64,000 nt of DNA from Girardia tigrina (GCA_001938485.1 MQRK01216694.1:1-64000); one strand, 5' to 3'; shown: positions 1 to 10,242, numbered from the stretch's first letter. Made by a program: numbers and translations. The notes: generated by a model not told the origin, from the letters alone.

Positions 1-31
1 TAAATTAATTTTTGATTAATTGTTATTTTAG

Positions 32-311
32 ATATTGCTGCCCTGCCGGATGCCAGTCAATTATGGATTTGTAATTATCGCTCGCCGGCAATCAAAACAA
101 ACAGGATGCGAGGGGAAAATAGGGAGGAAACGACCGCGAACGTTTTGGTAATTACTGGCGTCAAATGATTGCGGGTAATTTATTTTATAAATCAAAGTTT
201 TTAATTAATTAAAAAATTTTTTTATAGGATTTCAAAGGGTTCTTCAAGAGGTCCCAACAACATCCTCCGGCCACTTCGGGGACTACGATCACCCTCAAGA
301 CGCGTCCATAG
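32..311 (+). CDS. 3' end of an unidentified host gene (two exons)
   Basis: Two exons read in phase. A pyrimidine-rich acceptor ends at 31. Exon 32-147 gives IAALPDASQLWIC, NYRSPAIKTNR and ENREETTANVL. A donor GTAATT follows at 148. An 80-bp intron ends in TTTTTTTATAG at 227. Exon 228-311 continues in the same frame with DFKGFFKRSQQHPP and ends ITLKTRP-stop (TAG 309-311). The exons are much richer in GC than the flanks and the intron is AT-rich, as in a real gene. The 5' part lies outside the window. No domain is recognised. The inferred tail is basic and Ser/Thr/Pro-containing. A truncated mariner starts about 130 bp downstream, so the 3' UTR has been invaded. The gene structure is inferred from splice signals and phase only. 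Confidence 0.45.
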
Positions 312-362
312 ATCCCTCCGGACCTCGTCACTTTGTTGATGCACGGGACACTTAAACGTAAC

Positions 363-388
363 GGGAATAGTCGAGTTTGACTATTCCC
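363..388 (+). other. Perfect 10-bp stem-loop, copy 1
   Basis: GGGAATAGTC, then a six-base loop GAGTTT, then GACTATTCCC: a perfect 10-bp stem. It lies 52 bp after the stop codon of the two-exon gene, so it would be in that gene's 3' UTR. A second hairpin of the same design, in the opposite orientation and with compensated stem changes, is at 5810-5835. Function unknown. Confidence 0.6.
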
Positions 389-439
389 AAATTTTACAAT
401 AATTCCGTGCTCACGAGGTGATGTAGTGGATGGAGGGGT

Positions 440-1364
440 CTGACGGGCGGTGTCTCTCGATCGTAACAGTTTGAACAAACTTTTGCATGAAGTTGCGCGT
501 CAAACCACTCAAGAATTAGCGGAACAAATGGATTGTGATCAAAAAACTGTCGTGAACCACCTGAAATCAATGGGAAAAGTTCAAAAAATGGGAGCTTGGG
601 TCCCACATCTTTTAACCGAAAACAACAAAAACCAGTGATCCACAATTTCGGCGAGTTTGCTTGCCCGTCATCGCTCTACTCACGGTCATAAGCAACAATT
701 TCTTTATCGAATTGTAAGGGGTGATGAAATATGGTGCCTGTACGTCAACATGAAACAGCGCAAAGAATGGCGTAGCCGAGAAGAACAATTGACACCGCGA
801 GCAAAACAGGATCTTCATCCACGAAAGACAATGCTATGCGTTTAGTGGGGTTGGAAAGGGTTTATTCATTATGAATTGCTTGCTCCAAACCAAACAGTGA
901 ACGCAGAACTTTATGTTCAACAGTTGCATAGATTCAACGCCGCTATAAGATAAAAACATCCGGATCGACAACATGGCGTTATTTTGCAACACGACAATGC
1001 ACGTCCTCATATTGCCAGAATGACAAAAGAAGCCATTCAAACGCTTGGTTGGGAAGTGTTACCGCACCCTCCGTATTCACCTGACTTGGCTTCATCTGAT
1101 TTTCATCTTTTCTGTCCGCTTTCTAACGCTTTGTGTGGTGTTTCGTTCAATAGTGATGGAGAATTGCAAGTTTGGTTGGCTGAATTCTTCGAGTCAAGAC
1201 CGGGCGATTTCTACCAAAGAGACATTGAAAAACTCTTTGAACGTTGGGAAGAAGTCGTGAACAATGGTGGAGATTATATTTGTGATTAATTTGTAGTAAC
1301 TGTTTTGTTTAAAAATAAAATTTTAATTTTTCAAAAAACGGCGGGAACTTATTTCTCAACCCAA
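440..1364 (+). mobile_element. mariner element (DD34D), 5'-truncated
   Basis: Transposase pieces run in order. A helix-turn-helix segment includes TTQELAEQMDCDQKTVVNHL (about 495-555). RIVRGDEIWCLYVN carries the first catalytic Asp (about 715). HDNARPHIA carries the second (about 992). HPPYSPDLASSDFHLF carries the third (about 1070). The C-terminal ERWEEVVNNGGDY ends at the TAA near 1289. The right terminal inverted repeat, ending in ..TTTCTCAACCCAA, is at 1339-1364 and is followed by TA. No left repeat is found, and the first roughly 50 codons seem missing. A few stops break the frame (for example TAG where the family has Trp, in CV-stop-WGWKG near 846), so it is a dead copy. Its left edge abuts host 3' UTR sequence. 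Confidence 0.85.
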
Positions 1365-1424
1365 TAACATAGAGAGTAAAAATTTTCTAGCAGTGGAATT
1401 AAAATTCTGCAGTGCATAATATCG

Positions 1425-1598
1425 CATATTTCCAACATCAAAGTTGCAATTATCTCGCAAAAGTCTTTTCAGAATGGAAAACCTCCTTTTTACTGTAGCA
1501 TTTGTTTGCTGCGCTTATTGCAGTAAAACATAAAAGTGAGGGGACACATTGTTTCTCACCATCTTCATTTTGTCCATAATTTAACTACTGTCAAAATG
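1425..1598 (+). repeat. Dispersed repeat R1, copy a
   Basis: About 175 bp align with 36405-36580 (same orientation), and most of it also with the inverse complement of about 38166-38290. Shared blocks include an AACATCAAAGTTGC-like stretch, CAGTAAA(A/G)CATA and GTGxGGGACACAT-like segments. No terminal repeats are seen here. It is an eroded fragment of an unknown repeat family. Confidence 0.6.
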
Positions 1599-1599
1599 T

Positions 1600-2985
1600 T
1601 TATCGCAATATTTTCTGATGGTACACGGATCCACCCCAACATGAAATATTTTTTAGGTCTTTAACTGCCTAACGTTAATATTTCAATAGTTTAAAAAATT
1701 TAATTTAAAACAAATTAGAAAAGTCACATAATTTTACCATAAATAATTATTTTAACGTTTAATTTCATTTAAATATTTAATTTAAAAACCTTTTTAACTT
1801 CTATAAAATTTAAATAAGAAAAATAATTTATAATATTTAAATTTATTATTATAATATAAATTATATTAATTATATAATTTTTAATGACTTTTTTATTTTT
1901 GAAAAAAACTGTTTTAAAAGTAATTATTTATCATATTTTTAATTTACTGAATTTCCAAATAACTTTAAGATTTAAAAAATTATCTGTTTTAAAAGTTACA
2001 TTTCTATTACATTACAATTCATTTTTCAGAGTTATTTTTTAAAATTAATTAGAGATATTTTTAATTATAATTCATTTCAAGAACTTTTGATTTAGATATT
2101 TGCTTATTTCAAATATTCAAAAATTTTAAAAGTGTGCCAGATCCTCACATTCATTGTACCATGGCAATGGACGCTGTTACCATGACAAAAGTGCAAAAAG
2201 TGCTAGTCGATACTGAACATGTACAAATCAATAGAGAACAGTGAGCTGCCCATGTGCAAATCGATAAATTCATAATTTTACAATTTTTCAAAGTGCAAAT
2301 TACTTTGATTGGGCCAATGTGTTTGGTACACATTTTGGTTCTTTATCCTAATGCGCAATTATAATTTTGATACATTGATTTGTTTTTCGTATAATATAGT
2401 CTAAAGTACAAAGTAGTGGAGAAAGTACATAGGTTTTAGAAGTCTGAAGAATTAGAATTTTCAAATTCTTATAGTGAACATGGATAGAAACTCACATGTC
2501 CAGAATTTGAAAAAAACTATCGATTTCATTCTTTTTTGTTTATTGTTATGAAGACTTAAATACAAATTTGCAACATGTATAGAACAAACCTAAAATATTT
2601 GTTTTAAACTACAATTAAAAAAACGAATTATTGTTATTGTAAATCAGTCTTATTTGATGTTGGATATATATGCCGGTAGTCTGCAACAACTCGGAGAAGA
2701 AATTGTAAGTCTTCTTCATCGTTTGTGAGTCTCTTAGTGTATTATTCAATTAGTACTACACCTCTTTTGGCTGTATTATTTATCATCTGTATAACTTATA
2801 CACAACGTTTAGCAACGTGGTAAGAATCATGTCACTCGCAATTATCAGGGTCAGAAGACAAAGGGTTGATTGGTGTATTGGGAATACGAAACAGATTCAT
2901 AGAGCAGCTGGTAGCAAAATGAACAAGTGTAAATGAGTTGAAATCTTGAATAATGCATTTTTGGTCTTTTCAGTGGTTATTTGTG
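1600..2985. other. AT-rich stretch without a recognisable gene
   Basis: Very AT-rich to about 2140, then moderately AT-rich unique sequence. No conserved coding frame, RNA gene or terminal repeat was found. A transposon relic on the minus strand begins close to 2990. Confidence 0.5.
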
Positions 2986-2989
2986 ATAT

Positions 2990-3470
2990 TTGTGTTCATA
3001 GCGTCAATCATTAATCTTTTAGTGGATGAGAGATTTTTTTCATCAAACAGAACTAAATACACTGACTCTTTTGATTAATATCAGAGGGGAGAGGACAATT
3101 ATTTTGTTGTGGTACTTGATATTTCTGAGTGAAGAGTAGAGTACTCCATGAGATTTTTCGTAAGTTTAAAATCATTATAAAGCGAAGAGATGGATGATAG
3201 TGCTGTCATCCAAGCCTTCATATACGCTCGCACATCAAATATGGCAATATCTCTCATTCCCTTCTCTTCTCTCGCTTTCTTTTTGAATTGTATTCGAAAA
3301 GCCACATTTTCATAGCATATAAAACTTTAGTCATCCAGCTAGCACAATGCATGGCTCCTGATGCCATAAAACGTACTTTGTGTAATGGCTCTTTACCAAT
3401 GAATATAATAGACAAATTTAAGAACTCACGAAAGTCATCTCTTGTCTGCTGGGTATGCAATCGTTGATTA
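2990..3470 (-). mobile_element. Relic of a transposon-type ORF common in arthropods
   Basis: Minus-strand frames give, in order, RDDFREFLNLSIIFIG, KVRFMASGAMHCASWM, VLYAMKMWLFE, then RDIAIFDVRAYMKAWMTAL and, nearer 3000, LFDEKNLSSTKRLMIDAM. This order matches a protein family I recall from many repetitive arthropod and cnidarian loci (pattern: DDY.ELLEL.IIFLG, V.F..PGA.H.ARWM.KAIY.LK, GL.D...F.V..Y.KAW, FFDD.VS.ETKR.MV). The frame shifts around 3250 and stops follow, so it is dead. The element's ends were not found. The host transposon class is not certain. Confidence 0.5.
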
Positions 3471-3781
3471 GTGAATTCTAAAATGTCATCGCGAATATCG
3501 ACAATTTTACTTTGAATATTAGTTGGTGCAACATGATATATATTTTTGTCAATGATGTTCCATTATAATTTAAATTTCTTGAATATCTTTACACCTTGAC
3601 GACCTATGTTTACTGGATGAGGATTACCGGAACATAGAGAGAAATTTCAAAATACTCAACTTAGTTTTCTTGTGTGTAGAGATGAAGATCATCATTGAGA
3701 AAACAATGCTGATCTTGAACTTCAATTGCCGCAGATGTGCAACCACAGAAAAAGAACTTAAGACTGGAATTGAATAGTTGA

Positions 3782-4452
3782 ATGAGATCAGTTACTTTGG
3801 CTCAATATTCGATTGCAGAGGAAGCTCAGAGAAAGATATCAGATCAAGAGTCAGAAATATACAACGAAATTGAGAACACCAAAGCCAGTATTAAAGAAAA
3901 ACAAGTTGTCTTACCCAGAATAAAAGAAACATCTTTGCAAGCTGTGTATTCCCGGTTGTCTACTAGAGCCGTGAAAACTGGAGAACAAATGTAGACCATG
4001 TTCAAAAGCTGACAGAATTCCACAACTTATGTACCAGAAGAGCAATATGAGTACATAAAACAGAAAATCAAGATGGAACTGTTACGTACCACATCCAATG
4101 GATATCCTAGCAAAAAGACGACTTTCATATCATAAAAAACTGGAACTGGGTGAGTGTTCGAAGAACGTGAAAAAAAATAAATCAATGTGAACTATTCGGA
4201 AGACAGATAGTGAGTGGAAGAAAAAAGCAACACCTGAAAAAATGTCCCAAAATTAACTTTAACTGGTTGTTTGGAGACCAGTTCAAATTCGATGATTTGT
4301 GCAGAGAAGTCAAAAATGAAGACATATTAATTGTCGATGCAAAAATTGAGATGCACAAGGAGAATTGTGCGAGAGGGAGACACCAGAGAAATAATGAGAC
4401 TCATCCTACCCAGACTCAGACCGCACAAATGCCCGATAGAATTACGTTTTAA
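3782..4452 (+). other. Unassigned open frames, possibly remnant coding
   Basis: An ATG at 3782 opens a 70-codon frame rich in Glu, Lys and Gln (QRKISDQESEIYNEIENTKA...), predicted helical or coiled-coil, ending at a TAG near 3992. A second frame, open from 4210 to 4452, gives KCPKINFNWLFGDQFKFDDL and has no ATG of its own. GC is higher than in the flanks. No family is recognised. They may be pieces of the same repetitive element whose relic lies on the opposite strand at 2990-3470, or chance. Confidence 0.2.
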
Positions 4453-4454
4453 AG

Positions 4455-5288
4455 CGTTCGCTAAAATCGTTCGAAGAAATGTCGATGCATTTATTATTGA
4501 ATGTTTCACATAATTAATTCATTTGGAAATATGTTACATCTGCATTGGGATATTAAATATATAAAGTTAAAAACAACGCTTTCAGGGAACAAAACTGACT
4601 TTTACCGATTTGATGTTCTGTTAAATCTTAAAATCTATATGATTTTTAATAAGGAAACTATTGTATATCTTTTATAAAAGATGTACTTACATTATGGTTC
4701 TACTGTCCTAATCCGAGCTTAGACCCCGACTACCCGAGTTTAAATGATTTCTGAAGAAAGAGACTCAGGACTTAAGAAACCTTCCATATAGATATGTCTA
4801 AATCATGTAGAATTAAATGTTAAAGGATTAAAGTTTTACTATTTAAAATTTCTTTCTTGTAAACGTCATTAGAGTTTCGTTAAATATTTTAAATTTAATA
4901 ATATTAAATAAAAATACATAATAGTGTCGATCTGGATAAACATGACATTTATCAACAAGGGTTACGAAATGTTTGTTTGAGTCTTTCCGTCGTTTTTTAT
5001 TCACCCATGAACTTTTATTGCTCTTTGTATTAAGTCAACGTCTGTTGCCAACGACTTTAACTTACGACTATATTTTAACTATAAGAGGTATTTGAAGTTA
5101 GATAAATTAATCAATTATTTGGATCCAAATGAAATTTTTGATTATTTGGAAGATTTACTACTTTTCTTCATGTACCTTATGAATAGTTATCCTAATGCAA
5201 TGCATGCTTTCAAGAGATATTTGAAGATATATAAATTAATAAATTTTCAGATCCATATGACGTTTGTGATTTTAAATAGAATATTCAG
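4455..5288. other. No gene seen
   Basis: Unique AT-rich DNA. A short internal direct repeat is visible (ATTTGAAG-TTAGATAAATTAATC near 5090 against ATTTGAAGATATATAAATTAAT near 5219), with little else. It ends in a splice-acceptor-like ATATTCAG just before the exon at 5289. Confidence 0.4.
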
Positions 5289-5628
5289 TATAAGGTGTCG
5301 GCCTCCAGTTCCAGCTATGGTGACCAGTATTTCATTAAGGTGCCGGGAGTTATTATACGAAGAGATAAGTTCGTCAAATTGACGGCAACTGTGAGCCGAT
5401 TGAGTCCAGTGGGCATTGAACACTTCGTTGTTGTGTGATGAAATCCGAGGTGGTATGTTCTGTGCTCATTCCATCCACTCGGTGTCGATCGGTCAGATTG
5501 ACGGAATCAGGTCATCCGGCAGTGGGGCATCGGTAAGTGTGCAACCGCACCGGACTTCGTTCGGCCGGTTTGTCTTGCCGCCGGGTGGTACGAGTTCGTG
5601 GATTCCGCATCAGCTTGAGATGCATTAA
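5289..5628 (+). pseudogene. Terminal exon of an unidentified host gene, one frameshift
   Basis: After an acceptor-like ...GAATATTCAG (to 5288) an open frame gives YKVSASSSSYGDQYFIKVPG, VIIRRDKFVKLTATVSRLSP and VGIEHFVVV, then a TGA at 5436-5438. One base over, the frame is open from 5416 to the TAA at 5626 (DEIRGGMFCAHSIHSVSIGQ ... LPPGGTSSWIPHQLEMH). The join FVVV/DEIRGG suggests one inserted base near 5434, so this is either a broken copy or an assembly error. A GTAAGT at 5533 could instead be a donor, because the second frame reaches it in phase. The segment is far richer in GC than its flanks. Family not recognised; the pattern suggests an extracellular or beta-rich domain, but that is weak. 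Confidence 0.4.
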
Positions 5629-5809
5629 TTATGATAAAAGAAAATCGAACTATGAAGAATAATACGCACGATTCATTATTTAAATTTTTTGATTTGTTAC
5701 GACAGAGACACATTACACAAACCCTTTCATATTTCCTGAGGCAGCTGCATATAAACCCTGTCCCAAACCCGACACCCCTTACGCATGAGAGCCCGTGTTC
5801 AGAGTGTTT

Positions 5810-5835
5810 GAGGATAGTCAAACTAGACTATCCTC
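5810..5835 (-). other. Perfect 10-bp stem-loop, copy 2
   Basis: On the plus strand: GAGGATAGTC, loop AAACTA, GACTATCCTC. Read on the minus strand the loop is TAGTTT, matching GAGTTT in the hairpin at 363-388, and the outer stem pairs differ on both sides (GAGG/CCTC against GGGA/TCCC) while pairing is kept. It lies about 180 bp after the stop of the exon at 5289-5628, but in inverse orientation to the first copy. Confidence 0.6.
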
Positions 5836-6073
5836 AGGTAGTGTTAAATGACTCTCAGCTTATTGGGGCGTCGAGCCGGGTCGGGATTCCAGTCCGCTGC
5901 TTGGGGCCAAGCTAGAAAATTAAAGATAATTAAAAATTCGAACTTACAAAAAAAATTTGTACATTATTAATCCACGACTTCCGCGTTCTGGAATCCGTGA
6001 TCGGAATAAACAAAATCCGACAAAAGAATGTCGACTTCTTTGGCGAATAAACAGGACGCGGCATCCTGTAGGG

Positions 6074-6081
6074 TATAAATA
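6074..6081 (+). promoter_or_regulatory. Candidate TATA box
   Basis: TATAAATA in a locally GC-richer block (GGGTATAAATACCC at 6071-6084), about 25-30 bp upstream of GTCTAACGAACAACAG. The look is that of a core promoter, either host or left by a retroelement. No convincing coding frame follows within 500 bp. Confidence 0.25.
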
Positions 6082-6239
6082 CCCAAGGATGTCGCGAATT
6101 GTCTAACGAACAACAGAACACAAAAAAAATAACGTAGTTAAAAGACCACATACACAAAACGCACAAAAATTAAAATTTTTTACTTTTACCAACAATTGAA
6201 ATTCCTTCGAAGTTATTAACACTTGGATTTTGGAGGTAT

Positions 6240-7560
6240 GATGTAACCATTTATCACTTTATTTTTAATTGATTTTAGTCTTAATATACTTGATTTAATA
6301 TTACTTTAGTATTATTAATTAACGTTATAATTGTCCTTTATTTTTTTATTCATAATTTGACTTTAATGTAATATTATTTCCTTATTATTGATCGTTCCCT
6401 TGTTGTCTCCTTATTTTGATTTATGATTTGAGTACACATTAATAAAAATATTAAATAAATCGACTCTATTTGTTATTATTATTATTTACTTCAATCCAGA
6501 CTTTGATTTTGATCATATTAATACATTTAGACCTTGAATTTTGACTCCTAATTAAAGGTTGAGTTCACTATAATAACCTTACTAATTAAATTGATTCTCA
6601 TAATATAATCGCATATAATGTCTCTTTTATTTAAGAACATCTCGAACTCAGAAATCGAATGGTTGAGGTCGGTCTGAGACGTAGTTGCGGTTCGTCTCCG
6701 AGTCCAAGGGATCAAGTGAGATGGTACTTGGACTCTGACACGTAACCGAGTTGCGTCCATGTACATAACTATGTGAATAGACGAACTTAATGAGCATCTA
6801 CTTTGATTTTCTATGGAATTTGTTCCATCAAGTAATTAAGTCTTAATAAATTTTGATTATCTATTTCTGAATCTTATAACTGATCTTAGTGAATTAACTT
6901 TATTATTTAATTATTGAATTTTATTTGTCGGATCCGTTCCGTCGAATTTTTAAGTTTGTTAAATTCATCTTATTAAATTTTATGAATTAATTTCATAATT
7001 GAATTTCACAATTTAATTAATTTCATAATGAGTGAAATTTAATTAAAATAATATAATAGAAAAACATTATTTATTTTTCTTCTTTTGTTTCCTTAATTTG
7101 TTGTAGCAGTCTGTGTCCTTCGTAGATCCCTTCCGAAGTGCTGGTAGAATGACTGGATCCCTAGAAAGATAATTTGAGAGATTATTTTTCTGTTTCTGGA
7201 TTTAATATATTCATCTGATAGGATAATAGAAATATAGATAAATTGACACAATACTATTACGTCAGTAAACAAAAGCGAAGATAAATAAATATAATTATTT
7301 TATTTATACATAAAAATATAAATAGTCGTTATAAGATCACTAAATTAAAAACTATGTATTTTATTTGAATAAAATTTTTTTTATTTTATTAAAAAATATT
7401 TTTAACAGAAAATATACCTAATGCAAAAGCAGAATTTTTTAAAACGCGTTGAAGACTTTAGAATTGTTTCGAGTGAACCCTTAATAATATATTTATACAA
7501 CAGAAGAATCATTAAATATATGTTTTAATGTTTATAATAAAAATTATCAAACAAAATATA
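6240..7560. other. No gene; one short hairpin
   Basis: AT-rich DNA with a GC-richer patch at about 6640-6780. That patch holds a perfect 9-bp inverted repeat, GAGTCCAAG (6700-6708) and CTTGGACTC (6727-6735). The minus frame over the patch is open for 72 codons but resembles nothing known. Another small non-coding-looking GC patch is at 7100-7160. Confidence 0.35.
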
Positions 7561-7564
7561 AGAA

Positions 7565-8169
7565 AAATAAACCATTTAAAATTGGAGCATTAATGATTCG
7601 ATATGATTCTTCTTTCATAAATGGATTGAAAGTAACTTCTAAACCTTCTCCACAAGCCGATAATTTGCCTTGACAATCCAAAATTAATGTAACTCCACTA
7701 CCACATATAATTTACTGTATTCCATCTGCCTTGATTAAAGTCGATTTCACCCATTCAGAATTGGTAGGAAAACCTAATCCTCCTTTCTTTCCACAACCCC
7801 AAACATAAGTTGAATCAGAAAATTCTTTTATCCAAGACTTTGGGGAATCTTGGTACCATTGATAAAGTTCGATTTGCTTATCCATCGACCAGTAATTATT
7901 CTTCTAATTAAAAATGTGATAATACAAATAATATAATGTATTAATAATGAGTACCCATTTCGATTGTGAATATGTATGAACGTGTTCATCTGATCCAATA
8001 CACCAGATCCACCACCATTTTGGAACAACATCTAATGATATTTCCTTTTCAAAACAGATAAATTTTGTTATTTTCTACGAGACATCAATATTGAATAACC
8101 AATCTAATTTATGGATTGACTGATTATTATTATTTAGATTTAAATAATGAGTTAATAATGCTCTTGTTC
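7565..8169 (-). pseudogene. RCC1-repeat protein fragment, HERC-like, two in-frame stops
   Basis: Minus strand. Acceptor TATTTTTTCAG, then exon 8169-7955: TRALLTHYLNLNNNNQSIHK ... VVPKWWWIWCIGSDEHVHTY. Donor GTACTC, a 51-bp intron (7954-7904) ending TTTTTAATTAG, then exon from 7903: QDSPKSWIKEFSDSTYVWGC, GKKGGLG, and IICGSGVTLILDCQGKLSAC followed by GEG. The VWGxGxxGxLG and CGSGxTLxLDxxGxxxACGEG motifs are RCC1 blades. WIKE..DS..VWG directly before the first blade resembles the first RCC1 domain of the giant ligase HERC1 (recollection). TAG at 8077-8075 and TAA at 7714-7712 interrupt the frame. Both exons join in phase 0. It keeps its intron, so it is not a processed copy. Either a decayed gene piece or sequence errors. 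Confidence 0.5.
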
Positions 8170-8172
8170 CTG

Positions 8173-9672
8173 AAAAAATACAGTGACAGTCTACCATTTC
8201 CAGACTTTCATAATTTAATTCATTTCGTAATTTAATTAATTAATTAAATTAAAAATTTCATTCAATAATTCCATAATTGATGTGGTATCCATCTGTGACT
8301 TCTGAATGTTCTGAATAGAATTATGATAATTACTTTTGAAGTTTGTATATTTTACCAATCAGGAAGTTGAAACGGAGGTGCATTGATTTACAGTGATAAA
8401 TATCTGAAGTCACTTTGAACGTTTGCAATGTGTGTTTTCAATGTGCGTCATTGAGATTTGTCGAACTTTTTTAGTAACATGTGTATAAACAATATTAAAA
8501 TAATTTTAAAATAAAGATATAATTGTTATTAAATCAATATTGTATTTCTATTATTGATAATATTAAAATAATTCAAAAATTAATGTTGTTTACCGTTAAT
8601 CACTCAGTATTACTACATCACTTGTAAATCATTTACTTCTTTTGTAATTCGCCTAAATCTAATTATTCATTTTGTAAATATTAAGGACTTTCTATTTGAA
8701 AAAGACTTCTATGGATTAATGTGTTAACAAAGAACTTCCTGAATAATTAACAAATGTTCCGACACGCGAACGTCCACTAGATGAACTACCTATTATAATA
8801 ATTGTACAAAATAATCAATGACGCGTATAAATAAATGAAAATTAAATATTTTATATATTTGAGAATATTATGTTTCCGATTATAATATTTTAGTAGATTA
8901 GTTTAGAGATCGAACTTAAATAATATGATGAATTTGAATTTTTTTGGGGGGGCGAGGAACCTTGGGAGGGTGATGCCGACCGGCTGCAGCATGCAAGGGG
9001 CACGTGGACCGGTCGTCATTTTCTTTCTTGAGGCTCTCTTCGTTTCCTGTAGTTTCAATTGTTAGGGCGTCGATATGGTTATAATCGTAGTATAGAGTTA
9101 TTATCATCCCATCTAGAAGCTCAGTCACCAGTCGGGTCATCCTCATTACTGGTTAAGAACCCGAAGGCGCTCTAATGTTTGCACAAATCGTTCATGTTAG
9201 CAAAGGAGTCACGTCTGTTCTCCATTGAAATGTAATTAGCTTAGTTTGATAGAGTTGCCGTTGAACTCTAATGGAAAACAGATGGGGGCTCAGAGTCATC
9301 AATAATGTTGGTTGGAAGGGGAGCACGACAGATTGATCATATATAACAACCATGTTTATTTACAGTATTTTAAAAAATATGTACATCGCAATTAGCACAA
9401 TGATAAATTTAAACAATTAGTCCGTTTCTTGTTATTATATTCACAATTTTTCTCTGTTGATTTCTCAATCACCACATAATATATTTCTTTGATTTTTTGG
9501 TTTCATGATAAAATAAATTTATGTTTATATCAGAAATTATAGAAACATATTAATAGAGTATCGCTGATATTCAACGTCAGTAGTGTCAAATGCACTGTAA
9601 TTAAACTTCTGTTGACTTTCTGTCAGAATCAAGATTTTTGGAAATTCCTTCGTAATATTTATGTTATGATGT
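8173..9672. other. No confirmed gene
   Basis: AT-rich to about 8930. A GC-richer block follows at about 8940-9300. On its minus strand, 9146-8916 is open for 76 codons from an ATG just after an acceptor-like TTCTTAACCAG. It could be an upstream exon of the RCC1-like fragment, but I see no conserved motif or clear donor. Confidence 0.3.
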
Positions 9673-10080
9673 ATGACTACTATAAAAGAATTTAAACGAA
9701 TTTCTGTTCCATTGAAATTTAAAGATAATATCGATCATCTTCTCAAATCAGAAAATCCTCCGATAATTTCATGCAAAAATCGCCGACTGAATTTCGATCC
9801 TACAACCCCAAAACTTAAGTGGGACAATCGATATTTGGCCAGTAATTCATGGATAAAATTAAATAAAGCGGGGATTTTTTTTCAAATTAATTCAATCTCA
9901 AAATTGCCGGTATGGGACTTGACGAAATGCACGTTTTCAGATTTGGGTTTGAGTACCAATATTGTAAATGCCCTCAAAGAAAATCGATCCGTGCGTCCGT
10001 CGAATATTCAAATTCGCACAATCCCAGCAATCCTCAATTGACTAAATACGATTTTGGGCGGTGAAACCGGTGGTGTTTAA
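9673..10080 (+). pseudogene. DEAD-box RNA helicase N-terminal fragment (DDX28-like)
   Basis: From the ATG at 9673 (in-frame TGA just upstream at 9667) 122 codons are open. ASNSWIKLNKAGIFFQINSI is followed by FSDLGLSTNIVNALKENRSV and the Q-motif RPSNIQIRTIPAIL. After a TGA at 10039 the same frame gives NTILGGETGG, the remains of helicase motif I (usual AETGSGKT), then TAA at 10078. The SxSWxKxxxxGxxFxI lead-in before the Q motif is what I recall for mitochondrial DDX28. Nothing of motifs Ia-VI follows. No intron is seen in 400 bp. It is a 5' fragment of a helicase gene or retrocopy. Confidence 0.55.
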
Positions 10081-10089
10081 ATCTGTGTT

Positions 10090-10242
10090 ATGATATACGC
10101 AGCCGGTCTGAGGCCTGGAGACAGTCTCGTTGCGTTCACAGCGAGAATTAAATCTCTCGGCAGTGTCCCCTTGGATACGCACTTCCGATTGTACCAGATC
10201 AGTGACTCTGGTCACCTCAAAAATGAAGATTATGACAATTAA
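10090..10242 (+). CDS. Short GC-rich ORF of unknown origin (50 codons)
   Basis: ATG 10090 to TAA 10240-10242, beginning MIYAAGLRPGDSLVAFTARI and ending GHLKNEDYDN. It directly follows the broken helicase motif I and stays rich in GC until about 10230, so it is probably part of the same block of transferred or decayed coding DNA. It does not match helicase motifs. xGLRPGDSLV recalls the carboxylate-loop region of PDZ-like folds, but this is too little to assign. Confidence 0.25.
   Translation: MIYAAGLRPGDSLVAFTARIKSLGSVPLDTHFRLYQISDSGHLKNEDYDN

Noticed and set aside
5507-5821. 104-codon minus-strand frame overlapping the exon at 5289-5628
   Set aside because: The plus strand has acceptor, coding composition and in-phase continuity; the minus frame has no motif and spans a hairpin.
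7565-10080. An alternative genetic code to explain in-frame stops in host-like fragments
   Set aside because: TAG and TAA occur in the RCC1 piece, TGA and TAA in the helicase and TAG in the VWA8 piece, while the homeobox gene and several long frames use stops normally. Decay explains it better.
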